In this document: positions 52,541 through 60,204 of the stretch, in pieces | Numbering within the stretch: the first letter of the stretch is position 1 | Layout of the letters: each line of letters starts with the position of its first letter | From: Kribbella albertanoniae | GTDB taxonomy: Bacteria > Actinomycetota > Actinomycetes > Propionibacteriales > Kribbellaceae | NCBI RefSeq assembly: GCF_004348455.1 | Contig: NZ_SMKA01000014.1 | Location: 1 to 64,000, forward strand | DNA length: 64,000 bases | Direction of reading: 5' to 3' | Notes under the pieces: model-generated | Databases searched by the model: none | Told to the model about the DNA's origin: nothing | What the model saw: the letters and a program-made list of their open reading frames with translations, nothing else | Translations under genes and position numbers: made by a program

Positions 52541-53218
52541 TCAGGAACGTGACCGTGCCGCGTCCGCCGCGGCGAGCCCGGCCCGCAGCTTCTCCTGCGC
52601 TCCGGGTTCCCACGGCCCCGAAGACGTCAACGGAATCTCCACCATGAACCGTCGCTCCCACTCCGGGATCCGAGCTGCCACGAGCGCGGGATCGTCGGCG
52701 GCGGTCCGGTACAGCTCGGGTCCGGCCGCCGAGAACAGGTCTGCGATCACGAGCCGGCCGTCGGCAGCTCGCATCACGTTGTCCGGGTTCACGTCGATCG
52801 GTCCGCACCACGGCAACTCCACCTGCGCGCGCTCGTGGACTCGGCGGATCACGTCCGCGAGCTCGGCAACCTCGGGCGCGGCTTCGGCGATCGCCCGGTG
52901 GAACGCAACCGCCTCCACCTCCGGTACGGCGGCCAGCCACTCCATCACCGACAAATCCCCACCACCGGCCAACCGCCGATGGACGAACAACCGCGGCACC
53001 TGCCGAGTGTGCGCGGCCTCCCGATAGATCTCCGCCACATACGGCCCCGCCGGATCGAACGGACTGATCCGTACGGCGAGATCCCCGCCCGGCGACCGTA
53101 ACGCCGACGCCCAATCACCAGCCCCGCAGGGCGTCCACCCCTCGGCAAGGAACACCCGCTCAGCCACCCGATGATCCGCCTCAGGCCCCAGCAGCGCGTC
53201 GACCTCGTCCAGCGTCAT
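52541..53218 (-). CDS. Degenerate APH/protein-kinase-like protein
   Basis: 225 aa, no firm family. IDVNPDNVMRAADGRLVIADL resembles the kinase/APH catalytic loop (usually HxDxxxxN) and metal motif (DFG/DxD), but the first catalytic residue pair is replaced by Ile-Asp and the metal motif is ADLF. LAVRIS has Arg where APH kinases carry the ATP-anchoring lysine, and no Gly-rich loop is clear. It may bind ATP weakly or be a pseudo-kinase. ATG 53218 lies about 50 bp before the 62-bp hairpin array. Confidence 0.7.
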   Translation of the reverse strand: MTLDEVDALLGPEADHRVAERVFLAEGWTPCGAGDWASALRSPGGDLAVRISPFDPAGPYVAEIYREAAHTRQVPRLFVHRRLAGGGDLSVMEWLAAVPEVEAVAFHRAIAEAAPEVAELADVIRRVHERAQVELPWCGPIDVNPDNVMRAADGRLVIADLFSAAGPELYRTAADDPALVAARIPEWERRFMVEIPLTSSGPWEPGAQEKLRAGLAAADAARSRS

Positions 53219-53267
53219 ACCGCCGGACCCTACCCACCCACCCCCGCATGCCGCCGTCCGTTTTCAC

Positions 53268-53498
53268 AACGTCCGAAGAACCGGAGGGCCCGCCTCCGAT
53301 CGTTCGGACGTTAGCGGGGAGGCGGACGCAACGTCCGAAGAACCGGAGGCGGGCCCTCCGATCGTTCGGACGTTAGCGGGGAGGCGGACGCAACGTCCGA
53401 AGAACCGGAGGCGGGCCCTCCGATCGTTCGGACGTTAGCGGGGAGGCGGACGCAACGTCCGAAGAACCGGAGGCGGGCCCTCCGATCGTTCGGACGTT
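53268..53498. repeat. Four-copy array of 62-bp hairpin units
   Basis: Four 45-bp palindromes at 53268-53312, 53330-53374, 53392-53436 and 53454-53498 are separated by an identical 17-nt linker. Each has an outer stem AACGTCCGAA/TTCGGACGTT and an inner stem CGGAGG/CCTCCG. The loop is CGGGC in copies 2-4 but its reverse complement GCCCG in copy 1. The GDPD stop codon (TAA on the minus strand) is inside copy 4, so a transcript of GDPD runs straight into the array. Confidence 0.93.
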
Positions 53499-54249
53499 AG
53501 GGCCATTGGCCGCGTTCGGTGAGTACGTCGCGGAGGTGGTCGGTGCGGTCGGTGATGATGCCGTTGATGCCGGCGTCGAGGAGGCGGTGCATGGTGGTGG
53601 GGTCGTCGACGGTCCAGACGTGGACCTGTTTGCCGGCGGACTGGGCGCGGTCGATCAGGCCGGGGGTGAGGACTCGGAGGGACCGGTACTTCTCGGGGAT
53701 CTGGAGGCATGCGCCTGCTGAGGGGAGGGCGATCGGCAGGAAACGGAGGAGCGCGATCTCGAGGTCGCCGTACCCGGTGCACAGCCTCGGACCCAGCAGC
53801 TTGCGGATCCGGCGGACGCGGGACTGGGAGAACGAGGACACACAGACGCGGTCGATCGCGTTCGCGGCGCGCAGTACGTCGGCCGCCGGGATGAGACCGT
53901 TCTCCGCTTTGATGTCCAGGTTGAACCGGGTGTCGGGGAAATGTTCGAGCAGGTCGTCGAGGCGCGGGATCGGTTCGTGACCGTTGATCTTGGCCTGGCT
54001 GACTTCCGACCACGGCAGCTCGGCGATCACGCCGGTCCGGTCGGTGACCCGGTCGAGGACGTGGTCGTGGAACGCGATCACGACGCCGTCGCTGGTGGCG
54101 TGCAGGTCGGTTTCGAGGTAGCGGTAGCCGAGGCCGACCGCGTGCTCGAAGGCGTACAGCGAGTTCTCGTAGCCGATCAGGTCCGGGTGCAGCGCGCCGC
54201 CACGGTGGGCCATCGCGATCGGACCGTCGTGGTCGAGGTAGGGGTACAC
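53497..54249 (-). CDS. Glycerophosphodiester phosphodiesterase
   Basis: 250 aa GDPD TIM barrel. The catalytic signature is complete: AHRGG with His, YENSLYAF with Glu-Asn, LETDLHATSDGVVIAFHDHVLDR with Glu, Asp and the second His, and LDIKAE with Lys/Glu. It releases glycerol-3-phosphate from deacylated phospholipids. No signal peptide is seen, so it is cytoplasmic. GTG 54249 follows CATAAT by 7 nt, with no ribosome-binding site, so the transcript is leaderless. Confidence 0.93.
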   Translation of the reverse strand: MYPYLDHDGPIAMAHRGGALHPDLIGYENSLYAFEHAVGLGYRYLETDLHATSDGVVIAFHDHVLDRVTDRTGVIAELPWSEVSQAKINGHEPIPRLDDLLEHFPDTRFNLDIKAENGLIPAADVLRAANAIDRVCVSSFSQSRVRRIRKLLGPRLCTGYGDLEIALLRFLPIALPSAGACLQIPEKYRSLRVLTPGLIDRAQSAGKQVHVWTVDDPTTMHRLLDAGINGIITDRTDHLRDVLTERGQWP

Positions 54250-54275
54250 GTCAGGAATTATGTACCGTTTGGCTG
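54250..54275. promoter_or_regulatory. Back-to-back leaderless promoters in 26 bp
   Basis: The two start codons (GTG 54249 minus, GTG 54276 plus) are only 26 bp apart. The minus -10 is CATAAT (54257-54262) and the plus -10 is TACCGT (54263-54268). Each ends 7 nt from its start codon and they abut directly. Each -35 region must therefore lie inside the coding sequence of the other gene. Confidence 0.65.
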
Positions 54276-55403
54276 GTGACGGTACTCAGCCCCCGCCCAG
54301 ACCTGTGGACCCTCGATCCGGATGTGGTGCACCTCAACCACGGCTCGTGGGGTGCAGTTCCGCGCCGTACCCAAGAGGTCCTGAGCGCACTGCGCGCCGA
54401 GGCCGAGGCGAACCCGATGGTGTGGTTCCGCTCCGTCCCGGCCCGGCTGACCGCCGCCCGCCTGGAACTCGCCGCGTTCCTGGAAGCCGATCCGGAAGGC
54501 TTCGCCCTGGTACCGAACGCGAGTGCGGGCATCACCGCCGCCTTCGCCACGGTGCCCATCCCGAGCGGCAGCCGGATCGTCACGACCAACCATGTGTACG
54601 GCGCCTCCCGGTTCGCCGCGGAGCGCGTGGCGCGGGCCCGGGGTGCGGAGCTACTGGTGGTCGAGCTGCCGATGCAGGCGGACGACGACACCGTGGTCGC
54701 GCTGATCGAACCCGCCCTGGTGGGCGCTTCGGTGCTGCTCCTCGACCACATCAGCGCCGCGACCGGCACGATCCTGCCGATCGCACGACTGGTCGAGCTC
54801 GCGCACGATCGCGACGTACCGGTCATCGTGGACGGTGCCCACGCGCCCGCGCTGATCGATGCACCGACCGGTGATGGCGCCGACTTCTGGACCGGCAACT
54901 TCCACAAATGGCCGGCGGCCCCGCGGGCGACGGCCGGGCTGGTGGTGGCCGAGCGGTGGCGGCAGGCGTCGTACCCGCTGATCACTTCGTGGTCGGAGTA
55001 TGACGAACGCCTGCCGGAGCGGTTCGACATGCAGGGCACGCAGGACTACGCGACCTGGATCGCGGCGCCGGAATCGCTCCGGGTGCTAGCGGATCTCGAG
55101 TGGTCGGTACGGCGGCCGCAGGTCACCGCGATGCTCGAAGAGGGTGCTCGTCTGGTGGCCAAGGCTCTCGGTACCTCGGTCGGTGAGGTGGCGAACCCGG
55201 CCCCGACTCTGCGGCTGGTCGAGCTGCCGATGGTCGTTGCTGACGCAGAGCCCTTCAAGGAACACGTGTCCAACGAGCTGCAGATCGAGATCACGCTGAC
55301 GGGTTTCGAGGGCCGCAGCTACATCCGGCTGTCGGCGCACGCCTACAACCAGCCGTCGGACTACGAGAAACTGTCGGAGGGCCTGCCTAGAGTCCTGGCG
55401 TGA
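54276..55403 (+). CDS. Aminotransferase class V, isopenicillin-N-epimerase-like
   Basis: 375 aa PLP enzyme. The N-terminus LNHGSWGAVPR and the PLP lysine in GNFHKWPAAPR (about residue 211), with DGAHAP as the PLP-ring aspartate, are typical of the isopenicillin-N epimerase-like branch. Members act as epimerases, desulfurases or lyases; the substrate is unknown and no beta-lactam genes are nearby. A methyltransferase gene follows with a 4-bp overlap. Confidence 0.9.
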   Translation: MTVLSPRPDLWTLDPDVVHLNHGSWGAVPRRTQEVLSALRAEAEANPMVWFRSVPARLTAARLELAAFLEADPEGFALVPNASAGITAAFATVPIPSGSRIVTTNHVYGASRFAAERVARARGAELLVVELPMQADDDTVVALIEPALVGASVLLLDHISAATGTILPIARLVELAHDRDVPVIVDGAHAPALIDAPTGDGADFWTGNFHKWPAAPRATAGLVVAERWRQASYPLITSWSEYDERLPERFDMQGTQDYATWIAAPESLRVLADLEWSVRRPQVTAMLEEGARLVAKALGTSVGEVANPAPTLRLVELPMVVADAEPFKEHVSNELQIEITLTGFEGRSYIRLSAHAYNQPSDYEKLSEGLPRVLA

Positions 55404-56026
55404 ACGATATCGAGGGCTCCTACAACACCGCCGCGGCCGACTACCACGCCATGCTGAAGGACCTGGTCGGCCAAGGCGTCGCCGAGCGGATGATGCTCAA
55501 CTACTTCACCGAGGTGGTCCAACCCGGGCCGATCGGCGACCTCGGCTGCGGTACTGGTCGCATCACGGCGTACCTGGCCGCGGCCGGTCTGGACGTGTTC
55601 GGCATCGACCTCACGCCCGGCATGATCGACGTCGCGCGCGAGGCCTACCCCCGTGTGCGTTTCGAGGTCGGCTCGATCTTCGACCTCGACCTGAAAGACG
55701 GCGAGCTGGCCGGCGCCCTGCTCTGGTACTCCCTCGTCCACACACCCCGAGAGCAACTGCCGGCCGCCTTCGCCGAGGTCCACCGCGTCCTCCAACCCGG
55801 CGGCCACCTCATCTACGGCTACAAAGCGGGGACCGGCACGTACCACCTCGACACCGGCTACGGGCATGACATCAACCTCGACGTCTATCTGCAGGAACCC
55901 ACAGAAGTGGCCGGCCTACTTGCAGATGCTGGTTTCGAGGAGGTCGCCGCCCTGACTCACGCACCGGAGTGGGGTGAGAAACAGCCGCAGGCCTACGCCC
56001 TCGTCCGCAAACCGCTCACGCCGTGA
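55400..56026 (+). CDS. Class I SAM-dependent methyltransferase
   Basis: 208 aa. SAM motif I is IGDLGCGTGR (about residues 45-54), the acidic motif II is GIDLTPGMI, and the post-motif region GALLWYSLVHT lies at the usual place for IV. Small-molecule methylation is likely. GTG 55400 overlaps the aminotransferase stop (GTGA). Its 3' end overlaps the convergent esterase gene by 11 bp. Confidence 0.92.
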   Translation: MNDIEGSYNTAAADYHAMLKDLVGQGVAERMMLNYFTEVVQPGPIGDLGCGTGRITAYLAAAGLDVFGIDLTPGMIDVAREAYPRVRFEVGSIFDLDLKDGELAGALLWYSLVHTPREQLPAAFAEVHRVLQPGGHLIYGYKAGTGTYHLDTGYGHDINLDVYLQEPTEVAGLLADAGFEEVAALTHAPEWGEKQPQAYALVRKPLTP

Positions 56027-57071
56027 CCAGGTCGATCGAGTCGAGTTCGGCGAAGCCTGTCCGGAAGCTGAACTTGAAGGTGTTCGCACCTGCCTTCAAA
56101 CTGACGTCGAGCGCCTGCTGAGTCCACGCCTCCCACCCGTACGCCGGGTATTCGATCACGCGCGCGGCTCCGCCGTTCACGGTGAGCGTGTGTGAGGACA
56201 GTGCGCCGGACCCGTTCCCACCCCGAACGAGCACCCGGAAGTTGCCGGCGTACGGAGCGTTGACGGTGATGGTCGCCGAACTGGTCGCGTCGTCGATCCA
56301 CCCAGCCTTCCCGTTGTTCGACGCCTGCGGCGTGACCGCACTGTGCGCCTTCCCGGCGAACACGGCCGTCTCCGCCTCGAACCGGACAATCGGTGAGCCC
56401 TGCAGAGCGGCGTACCACTGCGCAGCCAGCTTGGTGTTGCCGCTATGCGTGAGGTGGATCCCGTCAGTCATCACGTCGGTCGCGGCGAGCGCCGTGCGGC
56501 TGTCGACGAACCGGACCTTCTTGCCCTCGGCCGCGAGCTTGCCGACCACGAACGGGAGCTGGTTGTTGAACGAGGCCGCCCGCGCGTTCGCCGCGGCATC
56601 AGCCATCGGCCCGACGGTCGACACGTAGACGGCCAGATCCGGCCGTACGGCGTACATGGTCCGGATCAGGTTCTCCAGCCGCGCCGGTGCGCTCGCGAGG
56701 TTGAGGTTCTGCAGCACGTCGTTGGCGCCGGCGTGCAGCAGCACGGTGTCCGGCTGGAAGGTCTGCATCCGCTCGGTCGCGACCTGGGTGAGCTGGTCGA
56801 TCACCCAACCGCCGTGACCCTCGTGGTTGCGGTCCGGCAGATTCACGGGCGTGCTGTCGGTGACCGAGCCGACGAAGTCGACCGGCTGCCCCGAACTCGT
56901 GAGCATCCAGTACAGGTCGGTCCGGTAGCCGCCCGGGATGCTGCCCGCGGTCGTCGACGACCCCATCGGCATCACCTTGACTGGGTCAGCCGCGGCGGCA
57001 GTCTGCGGAGCGGCGGCAGTGAACGGGAGGAGTGCGGGCAGCATCAGCAGCCCGGCCAGGAAGCGTCGCAT
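56016..57071 (-). CDS. Secreted SGNH esterase with C-terminal CBM35-like domain
   Basis: 351 aa. A Sec signal peptide (about residues 1-28, ending TAAAAD) is followed by the SGNH core: Ser in MPMGSSTTAG, Gly in HEGHGGW, Asn in HAGANDVL and the Asp-His pair in DGIHLTHSG. Residues about 230-351 (VRFEAETAVFAGKAH to LDSIDLVTA) look like a CBM35/CBM6 beta-sandwich. It likely removes acetyl groups from plant polysaccharides. It lies next to the rhamnoside cluster on the same strand. Confidence 0.88.
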   Translation of the reverse strand: MRRFLAGLLMLPALLPFTAAAPQTAAAADPVKVMPMGSSTTAGSIPGGYRTDLYWMLTSSGQPVDFVGSVTDSTPVNLPDRNHEGHGGWVIDQLTQVATERMQTFQPDTVLLHAGANDVLQNLNLASAPARLENLIRTMYAVRPDLAVYVSTVGPMADAAANARAASFNNQLPFVVGKLAAEGKKVRFVDSRTALAATDVMTDGIHLTHSGNTKLAAQWYAALQGSPIVRFEAETAVFAGKAHSAVTPQASNNGKAGWIDDATSSATITVNAPYAGNFRVLVRGGNGSGALSSHTLTVNGGAARVIEYPAYGWEAWTQQALDVSLKAGANTFKFSFRTGFAELDSIDLVTA

Positions 57072-57131
57072 GCGAGCACTGTCCCAGCCGGGCGCTGGTC
57101 TCGGTACACCTTCGATCGACGTCGAAGGGAG

Positions 57132-57983
57132 TCAGCCCTTGACCGCCCCGGACGTCATCCCGGCGACGATCTGCCGGTTGAAGAAGAGGAACATGATCAG
57201 CGGCGGAATCGTGATCAGCAGGATGTTCATGAAGAGCAGGTTGTACTGCGTGGAGTACTGACTGGAGAAGTTGTAGAGCGTCAGCTGCACGGTCGCGTTC
57301 TTGTCGCCGGGCAGGAAGTACAGCGGGTTCACGAAGTCGTTGAACACCGCCACCGACTGAACCACCACGACCGTCACCACGACCGATCGCAGCAACGGGA
57401 AGATCACCCCGAAGAACAGCCGCAACGGTCCGGCGCCGTCGATGATCGCGGCCTCGTCGAGCTCCCGCGGGATGGTCGACACGAACGCCCGGAACAGCAG
57501 GATGCAGAACGACAACCCGTACGCGATCTCGATCAGGATCAGCCCCGGCATGGTCCGGAACAGCCCGAACTGCTGCAGTACCCAGATCGTCGGTACGACG
57601 GCCGGCGGGATGATGAGTCCGGCCAGCACCAGGAAGTTGATGAACGGGTTCCACCGGCTCTTCCGGCGCTGCAGGACGAACCCGGCCATCGCCGCCAGCA
57701 CGACCATCCCGGTCACACTCGCGACCGTCAGGATGGTCGAGTTGATGAACGCGATCACCAGCATGTAGTCGCGGGCCTCGACCACTTCGATGAAGTTCTG
57801 CACGAACCGGAACTGGTGCGGCCAGGAGAAGTCGAGCAGCGCCGACTGCTGCCGGTCCTTGACCGCGGTCAGCACGATGAACGCGAACGGCACCAGGAAG
57901 ACGACCACCGAGGCCACGATCGCGACCGCGCTGAGCGCGAGTTTGCGGCCCGGCCGGTGGTTGACGAGCTCCGCCGTACTCAT
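57132..57983 (-). CDS. Sugar ABC transporter permease (MalG-like), rhamnoside cluster
   Basis: 283 aa, six helices, with the EAA loop DEAAIIDGAGPLRLFFGVIFP. ATG 57983 overlaps the stop of its partner permease (ATGA). It is the last gene of the operon GH78 - binding protein - permease - permease. Confidence 0.92.
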   Translation of the reverse strand: MSTAELVNHRPGRKLALSAVAIVASVVVFLVPFAFIVLTAVKDRQQSALLDFSWPHQFRFVQNFIEVVEARDYMLVIAFINSTILTVASVTGMVVLAAMAGFVLQRRKSRWNPFINFLVLAGLIIPPAVVPTIWVLQQFGLFRTMPGLILIEIAYGLSFCILLFRAFVSTIPRELDEAAIIDGAGPLRLFFGVIFPLLRSVVVTVVVVQSVAVFNDFVNPLYFLPGDKNATVQLTLYNFSSQYSTQYNLLFMNILLITIPPLIMFLFFNRQIVAGMTSGAVKG

Positions 57984-58843
57984 AGCTCGACCTCCCGCCG
58001 GTTGAGGAACCACGACAGCGGCAGCACGACCGCGGTGACCACGACGAACAGAACGACGTTCCCGGCTGTCGACAGCCCGTAGAAGCCGGCCTGGTACTGC
58101 TTGTAGATCACCGATGCGATCACGTCCGAGGTGAACCCCGGACCGCCACGCGTCATCGCCCAGATCAGGTCGAACGACCGCAGCCCGCCGATGAGCGACA
58201 AGATGATCACGGTCACCGTCGCCGGCCGGGACAGCGGTAGCACGATCCGCCGGAACGTCTCCCACGAACCAGCCCCGTCGACGCGCGCAGCCTCGACGTA
58301 CTCGCGCGGGATGGAGACGATGCCGGCGATGTAGATCAGGGTGGCCAGGCCGACGCCCTTCCAGACGTCGACCGCGGCCACCGAGAGCAACGCCCACTTC
58401 GGATCGGTCAGCCAGCCCGGTCCGTCGATGCCGATCACGCTCAGGGCACCGTTGATCAGGCCGCGTTCCGGGTTCATCAGAACCGTGAAGGTCAGCCCGA
58501 TGCCGATCGTCGAGACCAGCACCGGGAAGAACACCACCGACCGAAGGTAGCCGCGGGCAACGATCTGCGAGGTGAGCAGCACCGCCAGCAGCAGCCCGAG
58601 CACCACCTTCGACCCGGACGTGACGACCGCGTAGATCAGCGTGTTGGTGAAGCCCTTGACCAGCGCCGGCTCCTGGAAGAACAGCTTGAAGTTGTCGAAC
58701 CCGATGAACTTCGACTCGAACAGACTCCACCGGGTCAGGCTGAAGTAGAGCGAAGCGAAGGTCGGGACCAGGAACAGCACCCCGTAGATCAGCGCGGTCG
58801 GCAGGTAGAACCAGTTCGAGTAGGGGCGGTACACCCTCACCAT
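57980..58843 (-). CDS. Sugar ABC transporter permease (MalF-like), rhamnoside cluster
   Basis: 287 aa, six helices, with the EAA loop VEAARVDGAGSWETFRRIVLP. It overlaps the binding-protein gene upstream by 7 bp and the second permease downstream by 4 bp. No ATPase is encoded in the cluster. Confidence 0.92.
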   Translation of the reverse strand: MVRVYRPYSNWFYLPTALIYGVLFLVPTFASLYFSLTRWSLFESKFIGFDNFKLFFQEPALVKGFTNTLIYAVVTSGSKVVLGLLLAVLLTSQIVARGYLRSVVFFPVLVSTIGIGLTFTVLMNPERGLINGALSVIGIDGPGWLTDPKWALLSVAAVDVWKGVGLATLIYIAGIVSIPREYVEAARVDGAGSWETFRRIVLPLSRPATVTVIILSLIGGLRSFDLIWAMTRGGPGFTSDVIASVIYKQYQAGFYGLSTAGNVVLFVVVTAVVLPLSWFLNRREVEL

Positions 58844-60174
58844 CCCGCCAGCCCCAACTGCTGCGCCTGCTTCTTCACGTCCTCGTCGTACCGGGCGGCA
58901 CCGTCCTTGGCCTTCCGGATGCCGGAGCCGACCTCGACCGTGATCTGCTCCAGCGACGGGCCCTTGACCGGTGAGAGGAACTCCAGCGCGAGGCTGGATC
59001 CACCCTCCTTGTCGAGGTAGGGCTGCATGTCTTTGATCGCCTGCGGTACGTCGTCAGGCAGCGTGCACCCCTTGACCGCGTACGGGCCGGTCGGGGCCGC
59101 GGCCTTGGACAGCGAGGCACACCCTTCGGGGCTGGCGAAGAAGGCGAGGAACTTCTTCGCAGCCTCGAGCTTGTCGCCGGTCGTCGTCTTCGGGATGTAG
59201 TTGGCGCCGGGCGTCCAGACGGTCAGGCCGTTCTTGCTCGCGTCGTCACCAGGCAACGCGAACAGACCGACGTTCTTGGCCGCCTCCGGATGGGTCGAGA
59301 CCATGTTCGCGACCACACCGGACAGGTTCGGATAGTGCGCACCCTTGCCCTGGGCAAGCATCCGCAGGCCGTCCGGAAGCTTGGCCGAGGCGAAGTCCTT
59401 GTTCTCGTAGCCGGCGTCGTGGACGGCCTGGGTGTGCTCGAAGCCCTTCAAGGCGGCCGGCGAGGTCGCGTACTTCGCCTGGTTCTTGGTGTAGCGGTCG
59501 GCGAAGTCGGGCTCGGCGGCGGCCACGTTGTGGAAGTCGCCGAGCACGAACAGCTGCGAGGTCCAGGTCTCGCCGTACGTCTGGATCACCGGCGCGACCC
59601 CACCGGCCGCCTTGATCTTGGCGTTGTTCGCCATGAACTCGGCCCACGTCGTCGGAGGCTTCAGACCGAGCTTGGTGTAGACCGGGATGCTGTAGAGCAC
59701 CCCGCCGCCCATGAAGCCGCCGCCCGGTACGCCGTACACCTGGCCGTCGGCGGTGACGGTCTTGGTGAAGTTCTCGTCGAGGTCCTTGAGATACGGCTGG
59801 TCGCTGAGCGGGACCAGGTTCTTCTGCGGCGCGATCGCCTGGAACAGCGAGCCGGTGTTGTAGTTGAACACGTCCGGCATGTCGCCGGTCGCGAGCCGCG
59901 TCTTGACGATGTTGTCGCCTTCGCTCCCGGCCGGACGGGTCTCGGTCTTGACCGTGATCGTGGGGTTCTTCGCGGTGAAGTCCTTGACGAGCTGATTGGC
60001 CGTCTTGATGTCCTGGTCCTGATTGCCGATCAGATAGGTGATCGTGACTGTGTTCGATCCTGGGCCCCCACCCGAGTCGTCGCTGGAACCGAGACTGCCC
60101 GCGCTGCACGCGGTCAGGGCGAGAGAACCAGCTGCCAGTACGGCGGCTCCTCGCATGCCTGGGCGGAACGTCAT
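58837..60174 (-). CDS. Sugar ABC transporter binding lipoprotein, rhamnoside cluster
   Basis: 445 aa from the second of two adjacent ATGs. ATG 60174 sits 5 nt after AGGAGGTC-type sequence, ATG 60177 only 2 nt. The lipoprotein signal ends LALTAC. The family-1 binding fold follows (ITYLIGNQDQDIKTANQLVKDFTAKNP; MPDVFNYNTGSLF; VYGVPGGGF). Directly downstream of the GH78 gene (gap about 30 bp), it likely binds rhamnose-containing oligosaccharides or rhamnose released by that enzyme. Confidence 0.9.
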   Translation of the reverse strand: MTFRPGMRGAAVLAAGSLALTACSAGSLGSSDDSGGGPGSNTVTITYLIGNQDQDIKTANQLVKDFTAKNPTITVKTETRPAGSEGDNIVKTRLATGDMPDVFNYNTGSLFQAIAPQKNLVPLSDQPYLKDLDENFTKTVTADGQVYGVPGGGFMGGGVLYSIPVYTKLGLKPPTTWAEFMANNAKIKAAGGVAPVIQTYGETWTSQLFVLGDFHNVAAAEPDFADRYTKNQAKYATSPAALKGFEHTQAVHDAGYENKDFASAKLPDGLRMLAQGKGAHYPNLSGVVANMVSTHPEAAKNVGLFALPGDDASKNGLTVWTPGANYIPKTTTGDKLEAAKKFLAFFASPEGCASLSKAAAPTGPYAVKGCTLPDDVPQAIKDMQPYLDKEGGSSLALEFLSPVKGPSLEQITVEVGSGIRKAKDGAARYDEDVKKQAQQLGLAGW

Positions 60175-60204
60175 CATGACCTCCTAGGGGATTGGTGCGA
60201 TGGG

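Noticed and set aside
53268-53498. CRISPR-like array
   Set aside because: The period is regular, but the linkers between repeats are identical rather than unique spacers, each unit is a 45-bp hairpin, and there are no cas genes.
54276-55403. Part of a beta-lactam biosynthesis cluster
   Set aside because: Only the isopenicillin-N-epimerase-like fold suggests it; no synthetase, IPNS or expandase gene is nearby.
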